A stretch of DNA of 11,974 nt, taken from assembly GCA_029987045.1 (NCBI GenBank), contig DALTWN010000014.1:1-11974 (forward strand), read 5' to 3'. Positions 7,816 to 11,974 of the stretch are shown one piece after another; within the stretch, counting starts at the first letter, position 1, and every line of letters starts with the position of its first letter. The DNA is from Methanocorpusculum sp. (GTDB lineage Archaea; Halobacteriota; Methanomicrobia; Methanomicrobiales; Methanocorpusculaceae). The notes below the pieces were generated by a model that did not search any database, was not told the DNA's origin, and saw nothing but the letters and a program-made list of their open reading frames with translations. The translations under genes and the position numbers were made by a program.

Positions 7816-9092
7816 TCCTCACGCTCCAGCCGGACGACCGCACTCTTCGCGTGTGCGGTCAGACCCTCCTTGCGGGCGAACACGGCAATATCCTCTGCCA
7901 CCTTTGCAAGTGCATCGCGGGTATAGTAGATATACTGGGTCTTCTTGACGAAATCATCGACCGACAACGGACTGGAGAATTTCGCGGTTCCGCTCGTCGG
8001 CAGGGTGTGATTCGGACCGGCAAAGTAGTCGCCCAGTGCTTCTGGACAGTTTCTGCCAAGGAACACCGAACCTGCATGACGGATCTGGTCCAGGTAATCG
8101 AACGGATTATCGACACAGAGTTCAAGGTGTTCCGGTGCGATTTCATTCGCGACTTCAATGGCTGCATCGAGCGTATCGGCAACAATGATCTTTCCGTTCG
8201 TCTCGACCGAAGCACGGGCGATTTCACAGCGTTCGAGTTTCGGCAGCTGCAGTTCGATTTCCTGCTGAACCGCTTTCGCAAGATCCATTGAATCGGTCAC
8301 CAGAACCGCGGTCGCATTCTTGTCGTGTTCCGCCTGCGACAGAAGATCCGCCGCAAGATAATGTGCATTCGATTTTCCGTCGGCGACAACCATGATTTCG
8401 CTCGGACCTGCAATCATATCGATGGAAACGATACCGAACACCTGTTTCTTCGCTTCCGCAACGAATGCATTTCCGGGCCCTACTATCTTATCGACCTTAG
8501 GAACGGTTTCGGTACCGTATGCCAGTGCCGCAATCGCCTGTGCCCCGCCTGCCTTATAGATCCTGTCGACCCCCGCAACCTTTGCAGCCGCAAGAATCGC
8601 CGGATTGATCTTTCCGTTCTTCATCGGCGGAGTGATCATCACTACCAGCGGACATCCGGCAATCTTTGCCGGGATCGCATCCATCAGGACGGTCGACGGA
8701 TATGCTGCAGTTCCGCCCGGAACATAGAGACCCGCACGATCGACCGGAATGATCTTCTGACCGGTAACGACACCGTTCGTATCATTGATGATGAAACTGG
8801 TCCTGACCTGACGCTCGTGGAACTTCCGGATATTTGCCGCGGCGCGTTCGAGAATCTGCAGGAATGCCGGTTCTACGCTTCCGACTCCCTCTTCTATTTC
8901 TTCCGGGGTCACTTCCAGAGAGGAAAGACGCACGCCGTCGAACTTCTCGGTAAGTTCGAACAGCGCCTTGTCTCCTTCAGTCCTGACCCGGTCGATGATT
9001 CCCGTTACGATATCGGAAACCGTCGACATCGGCGCATTCCGCGCGAACAGTTCACTGTTCGGCGTTTCTCCGTATTTCTGAATCTTTATCAT
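7812..9092 (-). CDS. hisD: Histidinol dehydrogenase HisD
   Basis: A 426-residue zinc enzyme that oxidises L-histidinol to L-histidine in two NAD-dependent steps (the last of the pathway). Zinc and catalytic residues are all recognisable: Q253 and H256 in SQAEHD, E321-H322 in APEHLEL (general base region), D355 in GDYFAGPNHTLPTSGTA, and H414 near the C-terminus. The family signature GPGNAFVAEAKKQVFG (205-220) and IAGPSE (227-232) are also present. Length is normal. A strong GGAGAT site overlaps the end of hisG and sets the start. The stop overlaps hisC. Confidence 0.97.
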   Translation of the reverse strand: MIKIQKYGETPNSELFARNAPMSTVSDIVTGIIDRVRTEGDKALFELTEKFDGVRLSSLEVTPEEIEEGVGSVEPAFLQILERAAANIRKFHERQVRTSFIINDTNGVVTGQKIIPVDRAGLYVPGGTAAYPSTVLMDAIPAKIAGCPLVVMITPPMKNGKINPAILAAAKVAGVDRIYKAGGAQAIAALAYGTETVPKVDKIVGPGNAFVAEAKKQVFGIVSIDMIAGPSEIMVVADGKSNAHYLAADLLSQAEHDKNATAVLVTDSMDLAKAVQQEIELQLPKLERCEIARASVETNGKIIVADTLDAAIEVANEIAPEHLELCVDNPFDYLDQIRHAGSVFLGRNCPEALGDYFAGPNHTLPTSGTAKFSSPLSVDDFVKKTQYIYYTRDALAKVAEDIAVFARKEGLTAHAKSAVVRLEREE

Positions 9093-9096
9093 GGTA

Positions 9097-9714
9097 TTAA
9101 ATCTCCTTTCTTATTCCCTCTGCTACAGCATCAATCTCTTCTTTCTTGAATGCATAGGATGCCTTGTTCGCAATCAGCCGTGCACTGATCGGAACGATCG
9201 TTTCAATGATTTCCAGATTATTCTCTTTCAGCGTCGTTCCCGTTTCGACGATATCGACGATGATATCCGACAGACCAAGAAGCGGTGCGATCTCAATCGA
9301 TCCGTTCAGGTGAATGATATCGATATCTCGTCCTTTCGAGGTATAGAATTTCTGTGCAATGTTCGAGAACTTCGTCGCGACACGAAGCGTCTTCGACAGA
9401 TCGTCATGATATCCTTTCGGCGCAGATGCCGTCATCCTGCAGATTCCGCATTTCAGATCGACCAGTTCATAGATATCCGGTTCATATTCCAGAAGAATAT
9501 CCTTTCCCGCGACACCGATATCCGCCGCCCCGCGTTCGACATAGACGGCTACATCCGTCGGTTTCACCCAGAAGAACCGGACCCCGTTTTCCGCATTCTC
9601 GAAGATGAGTTTTCTGCTTTCTTCCCTGATTTCCGGACAACCGTATCCTGCACGTTCGAACATATCATAGACGGATTCTCCGAGTCTTCCTTTCGGCAAT
9701 GCCACATTCAACAT
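9097..9714 (-). CDS. hisG: ATP phosphoribosyltransferase catalytic subunit, short form HisG
   Basis: A 205-residue enzyme catalysing the first, committed step: ATP plus PRPP to PR-ATP. Motifs: LPKGRLGESV at the N-terminus (6-15), DIGVAGKDIL (65-74), and the PRPP loop DIIVDIVETGTTL (150-162). It ends soon after the second periplasmic-binding-like lobe and lacks the roughly 80-residue C-terminal regulatory (ACT-like) domain of the long form. Short HisG enzymes need HisZ for full activity and histidine feedback, and hisZ lies immediately upstream, 3 nt away, so the two surely form a complex. A GGAGG site lies 10 nt upstream of the ATG. Confidence 0.96.
   Translation of the reverse strand: MLNVALPKGRLGESVYDMFERAGYGCPEIREESRKLIFENAENGVRFFWVKPTDVAVYVERGAADIGVAGKDILLEYEPDIYELVDLKCGICRMTASAPKGYHDDLSKTLRVATKFSNIAQKFYTSKGRDIDIIHLNGSIEIAPLLGLSDIIVDIVETGTTLKENNLEIIETIVPISARLIANKASYAFKKEEIDAVAEGIRKEI
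9101..9106 (-). promoter_or_regulatory. Ribosome-binding site of hisD
   Basis: On the minus strand this reads GGAGAT (within AAAGGAGAT), 8 nt upstream of the hisD ATG. It overlaps the last codons region of hisG, so hisD translation can start independently of, but close to, hisG termination. Confidence 0.75.
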
Positions 9715-9717
9715 GAT

Positions 9718-10785
9718 CTAGTTCCCTCCATCCATGCGTATGAGTTCACGATACCGGAACATTTCCGGAACCATCTTCTGGGCAGAGACGGTCTTTCCTT
9801 CCTTCTGCAGTTCCCGGATCTTTTTCGTGACGACGGCAGGATCCGTATCCGTATCGTAGATGACCAGCGTATCGACATCATACTGTTCGGCATTATCGAA
9901 CACGAGTTTATCCAGATATACCGCGAACCCGAGCGCCTTCGATTTCTTTCCCATCTTCTCCATCAGCAGATCGTATTCTCCGCCCGAAAGAACCGCGGAC
10001 GCCACGCCTTCGACGAATCCCTGAAACACGATGCCGGTATAGTAGTGCATATCGTTGAGAAGCGAGAAATCGATCCGCACCGTGTTCTTCGGCAGAAGAC
10101 CGATGATCGTCTCGAATTCCGCCACATCCGCATTTCCCGGAAGAATGGTCTTCAGAACAGCGAAGACATCATCCGGATTTCCCGACGCCTTCATGATGGC
10201 GGAAAGCGTTTCGAACGCCGGTGACGATACTCCGGCTTCAGCGCAGATCTTTTCCGCATCATGGACATTCTTTTCCTGAATGCATTTGACCAGTTCCGTC
10301 CTGACATCTGCAGATATATCCATGGAATCAAGGACATCGGCGATGATACCCAGATGCGAGACCGAAAGCAGCGAGGTATCCGCGATCTCCTTCAGACTTT
10401 CCGCGGCAAGAATCAGGACTTCCGCACGGCAATATGCATCCACATCGCCGATGCATTCAAGCCCCGTCTGCATGATCTCGCGGAACGATTTTCCCGCACC
10501 GGACGGACGACATACATATTCGTTATAACAGACCTTCTGGACGAATCCCTTGATATCCTTGCTGTTCTTGACAATCGAAAGCGTCACATCCGGTTTGAGC
10601 GCCATCAGTTTTCCGCTGGTATCGGTAAAGGTGATTATATTGTCCGATATCAGGAAATTCTTGTTCTTGACGTAGAGATCGTATTCTTCGAACCGGTTCA
10701 TCTTATAGGGCAGGTATCCGAATCTGCGATACAGGGTCCGCAGCTTCAATATCGTCTTTTCTTCACTGAGTAATGCCGAGTCCAT
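9718..10785 (-). CDS. hisZ: ATP phosphoribosyltransferase regulatory subunit HisZ
   Basis: A 355-residue histidyl-tRNA synthetase paralogue that assembles with short HisG and lets histidine inhibit it. It keeps class II synthetase core signs: FTDTSGKLMALKPDVT (53-68, motif 2 region), REIMQTGLECIG (102-113) matching the synthetase REF.Q.G.E..G segment, and SGGEYDLLMEKMG with a later LGFAVYLDKL (motif 3-like). The histidine-A signatures and anticodon domain of a true HisRS are not apparent, and the position before hisG fixes its role. The start at 10785 has TGGAGG 9 nt upstream and gives the normal HisZ opening. The open frame reaches an ATG at 10872, but that would add 29 unrelated residues read across hisR. 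It overlaps the hisR end by 23 nt. Confidence 0.94.
   Translation of the reverse strand: MDSALLSEEKTILKLRTLYRRFGYLPYKMNRFEEYDLYVKNKNFLISDNIITFTDTSGKLMALKPDVTLSIVKNSKDIKGFVQKVCYNEYVCRPSGAGKSFREIMQTGLECIGDVDAYCRAEVLILAAESLKEIADTSLLSVSHLGIIADVLDSMDISADVRTELVKCIQEKNVHDAEKICAEAGVSSPAFETLSAIMKASGNPDDVFAVLKTILPGNADVAEFETIIGLLPKNTVRIDFSLLNDMHYYTGIVFQGFVEGVASAVLSGGEYDLLMEKMGKKSKALGFAVYLDKLVFDNAEQYDVDTLVIYDTDTDPAVVTKKIRELQKEGKTVSAQKMVPEMFRYRELIRMDGGN
9725..9729 (-). promoter_or_regulatory. Ribosome-binding site of hisG
   Basis: On the minus strand this reads GGAGG, 10 nt upstream of the hisG ATG at 9714 and within the last codons of hisZ. Confidence 0.6.
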
Positions 10786-11107
10786 TCGTATATGCCTCCA
10801 TGGTAGTTTCCGGTACATTTTCGTCCAGTCGTGCGAGAACCAGACGATATCCATTGTTTCCATACCTGACACAGCGGCTTACCCGCGATATCGTCGCCGA
10901 TGAAGCCCCGGTCTTCTCCCCGATTTCCACATAGTTCCTGCCATGATGCAGTTCCCGCGCAACCGACAGGCGCATGGCTATTTCCTGAATCTCCTTTACG
11001 GTACAGATATCAGTAAGAAATGATTTCATCTCAGATTCCGTTTTCAGGCTCAAAAATGCCTTCGTCAACTGAGAGAACTCTTCCTCGGATATGAATGATT
11101 CTGTCAT
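10763..11107 (-). CDS. hisR: TrpR-family transcriptional regulator (YerC/HisR type), probable histidine repressor
   Basis: A 114-residue all-helical protein of the TrpR superfamily. The core runs from about residue 33 to 86: DICTVKEIQEIAMRLSVARE, then a helix-turn-helix with EIGEKTGASSATISRVSRCV (61-80) and the family's RYGNNGY (81-87) end. It matches the YerC/YecD branch found mainly in Firmicutes. In those bacteria comparative genomics has assigned a HisR regulator of this family to histidine genes, with a 20-bp palindromic site. Here it is the first gene of the his operon and a 20-bp palindrome lies 27 bp upstream of its ATG, so it likely represses its own operon when histidine (or a pathway metabolite) is plentiful. 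The ligand is not visible from sequence. The ATG start is supported by a full-length N-terminus; its ribosome-binding site is weak. Confidence 0.88.
   Translation of the reverse strand: MTESFISEEEFSQLTKAFLSLKTESEMKSFLTDICTVKEIQEIAMRLSVARELHHGRNYVEIGEKTGASSATISRVSRCVRYGNNGYRLVLARLDENVPETTMEAYTNGLGITQ
10795..10800 (-). promoter_or_regulatory. Ribosome-binding site that fixes the hisZ start
   Basis: On the minus strand this reads TGGAGG, 9 nt upstream of the ATG at 10785 and inside hisR. It favours 10785 over the in-frame ATG at 10872. Confidence 0.8.
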
Positions 11108-11134
11108 GATCTCTGTTTCACAGTATCACGTTAG

Positions 11135-11154
11135 TGCTTTATCATAATAAAGCA
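11135..11154. promoter_or_regulatory. 20-bp near-perfect palindrome, probable HisR operator
   Basis: On the minus strand it reads TGCTTTATTATGATAAAGCA. The two 10-bp halves are inverted copies with 9 of 10 positions matching (outer 8 bp perfect). It lies 27 bp upstream of the hisR ATG and contains the only good TATA-like sequence in the 100-bp porB-hisR spacer. The length and symmetry equal those described for HisR-type (TrpR family) sites in Firmicutes. Binding there would block TBP access, so repression is the natural inference. Confidence 0.72.
11144..11152 (-). promoter_or_regulatory. TATA-like box of the his operon, embedded in the palindrome
   Basis: CTTTATTAT on the minus strand, centred about 41 nt upstream of the hisR ATG. 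With usual archaeal spacing the transcript would begin around 11120-11126, leaving a leader of only about 13-19 nt. That is too short for a T-box, attenuator or leader peptide, so control must be at initiation. No other promoter candidate is visible inside the tightly packed operon. Confidence 0.55.
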
Positions 11155-11194
11155 ACTGGTTTGACACGGAGCGGGTGCATGGAATAGACAGGGT

Positions 11195-11201
11195 AAAAAA
11201 A
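11195..11201 (-). terminator. Poly-T tract ending porB transcription
   Basis: Seven A's on the plus strand give a T7 tract on the porB strand, starting 6 nt after the porB stop, flanked by ACCC on both sides. No hairpin. It fits an archaeal T-tract terminator and would separate the por unit from the his promoter about 40 bp further on. Confidence 0.6.
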
Positions 11202-11207
11202 GGGTAT

Positions 11208-11974
11208 TTAGAGGTCGATGCCGTATTTGGCGGCATTGGCATCGGCGATTGCCTGGATCTTGGCGATTTCAGCATCGTTTCGTGCCGGTTTGAAGAGGTG
11301 GCGGAACCGTTTCTGGGCCTGCAGATAGGCGTCGACCGGAACGCGTTTGACCTTCTTCTGTGTCTCCAGGACACCATTGACCATCTCGTAGTTGACCCAG
11401 AGACCGCATTCGACCGCCATACGGCCGATTTCCATGGTCTTGGAACTGTCGAATCCCCAGCCGGTACAGCACGGTGCATGGACCTGGATGTAGCACGGAC
11501 CTTTGGTGTTCATTGCCCGCTCGACCTTCTTCATGAGATCCATCGGGTATGCCATGGTTGCCGTCGCGACATACGGGGATCCATGAGCGACAAGAATCTG
11601 CGGAAGATCCTTCTTCGGGCGGTTGTTTCCGAACGAGCAGCAGCCGGATGGTGTCGTGGTGGTGTCTGCATCGTACGGGGTTGCACCGGAACGCTGGATA
11701 CCGGTGTTCATGTATGCTTCGTTATCATAGCAGATGTAGGTGAAATCGTGACCGCGTTCGAACGCGCCGGAGATACAGAGCGTTCCGATATCGAGGGTCG
11801 CACCGTCACCGCCGATGACGAGAACCTTTTCGTTTCCAAGGCGTCCCTGTTTCTTCAGGGAAGCTTCGATTCCGGATGCGACCGCAGACGCGTTTTCAAA
11901 GAGAGAGTGAATCCACGGCGTCTTCCATGCGGTTTCCGGATACGGGGTCGAGAATACTTCCAGACATCCGGTCG
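11208..11974 (-). CDS. porB: Pyruvate:ferredoxin oxidoreductase beta subunit (5' end outside window)
   Basis: The frame is open from the window edge to TAA at 11208-11210, giving 254 visible residues of a family usually near 290-300, so roughly the first 40 are missing. PorB binds thiamine diphosphate and, in the four-subunit archaeal enzyme, interconverts pyruvate and acetyl-CoA plus CO2 with ferredoxin. Seen here: [11 protein letters not shown] near the visible start (one cluster-ligand Cys), [10 protein letters not shown], the ThDP/Mg motif GDGATLDIG followed by [21 protein letters not shown]-free FGNNRPKKD, and [15 protein letters not shown] with the late conserved Cys. Pyruvate rather than another 2-oxoacid is inferred from close resemblance to methanogen PorB. 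An ATG at 11711 is internal, not the start. porB usually ends the porCDAB unit, which fits the T-tract after it. Confidence 0.93.
   Translation of the reverse strand, partial: TGCLEVFSTPYPETAWKTPWIHSLFENASAVASGIEASLKKQGRLGNEKVLVIGGDGATLDIGTLCISGAFERGHDFTYICYDNEAYMNTGIQRSGATPYDADTTTTPSGCCSFGNNRPKKDLPQILVAHGSPYVATATMAYPMDLMKKVERAMNTKGPCYIQVHAPCCTGWGFDSSKTMEIGRMAVECGLWVNYEMVNGVLETQKKVKRVPVDAYLQAQKRFRHLFKPARNDAEIAKIQAIADANAAKYGIDL

Noticed and set aside
9091..10224. Long plus-strand open frame (377 codons) over hisG and hisZ
   Set aside because: Antisense shadow: Arg/Ile/Asp-rich composition mirrors the opposite strand, with no promoter or family resemblance.
10786..10872. A 29-residue N-terminal extension of HisZ starting at 10872
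   Set aside because: It reads across hisR in another frame, has no HisZ-like sequence, and the ATG at 10785 has TGGAGG 9 nt upstream.
11108..11207. T-box, histidine attenuator or leader peptide before the his operon
   Set aside because: The predicted leader is under about 20 nt and there is no His-rich reading frame or tRNA-pairing stem.
11208..11711. Treating porB as a 167-residue gene starting at the ATG at 11711
   Set aside because: The same frame continues with conserved PorB sequence, including the GDG thiamine diphosphate motif, to the window edge.

Overview
The window reads as archaeal chromosome from a methanogen, most likely of the Methanomicrobiales (a Methanocorpusculum-like organism is my best guess, from general resemblance only). 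The pointers are cofD, a coenzyme F420 biosynthesis gene; a four-subunit-type pyruvate:ferredoxin oxidoreductase beta subunit; TATA-like boxes at sensible distances from starts; and poly-T termination tracts. Ribosome-binding sites of the GGAGG type are clear inside the operon.

Layout. Bases 3-200 (+) hold the 3' end of a small, very basic protein gene, followed by a hairpin-plus-T terminator. cofD (300-1214, -) converges on it. A 167-bp spacer (1215-1381) separates cofD from a divergent, AT-richer gene for a DUF4143-type ATPase (1382-2656, +). That spacer holds a pair of exact 14-bp direct repeats just upstream of the ATPase TATA-like box. The ATPase gene ends 8 bp from the end of a long minus-strand operon.

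The operon (11107 down to 2665, -) is a complete histidine pathway in one transcription unit: hisR-hisZ-hisG-hisD-hisC-hisB-hisH-hisA-hisF-hisIE-hisK. HisG with HisZ starts the pathway from PRPP and ATP. HisIE carries out steps 2-3, HisA isomerises, HisH-HisF makes the imidazole ring and releases AICAR, HisB dehydrates, HisC transaminates, HisK dephosphorylates and HisD oxidises histidinol to histidine. Genes overlap by 1-4 nt (23 nt at hisR/hisZ) or are separated by 2-4 nt. Gene content (short HisG plus HisZ, HisI-HisE fusion, PHP phosphatase, TrpR-family regulator) and order look like a bacterial Firmicutes-type his operon rather than the scattered his genes common in archaea.

The most interesting element is regulatory. 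The first gene encodes a TrpR-family protein (YerC/HisR type). A 20-bp near-perfect palindrome lies at 11135-11154, between hisR and the upstream porB, and contains the only good TATA-like box of the operon. This suggests a bacterial-type repressor controlling an archaeal promoter by blocking TBP, with autoregulation. The window ends inside porB (11208-11974, -), which finishes with its own T7 tract.
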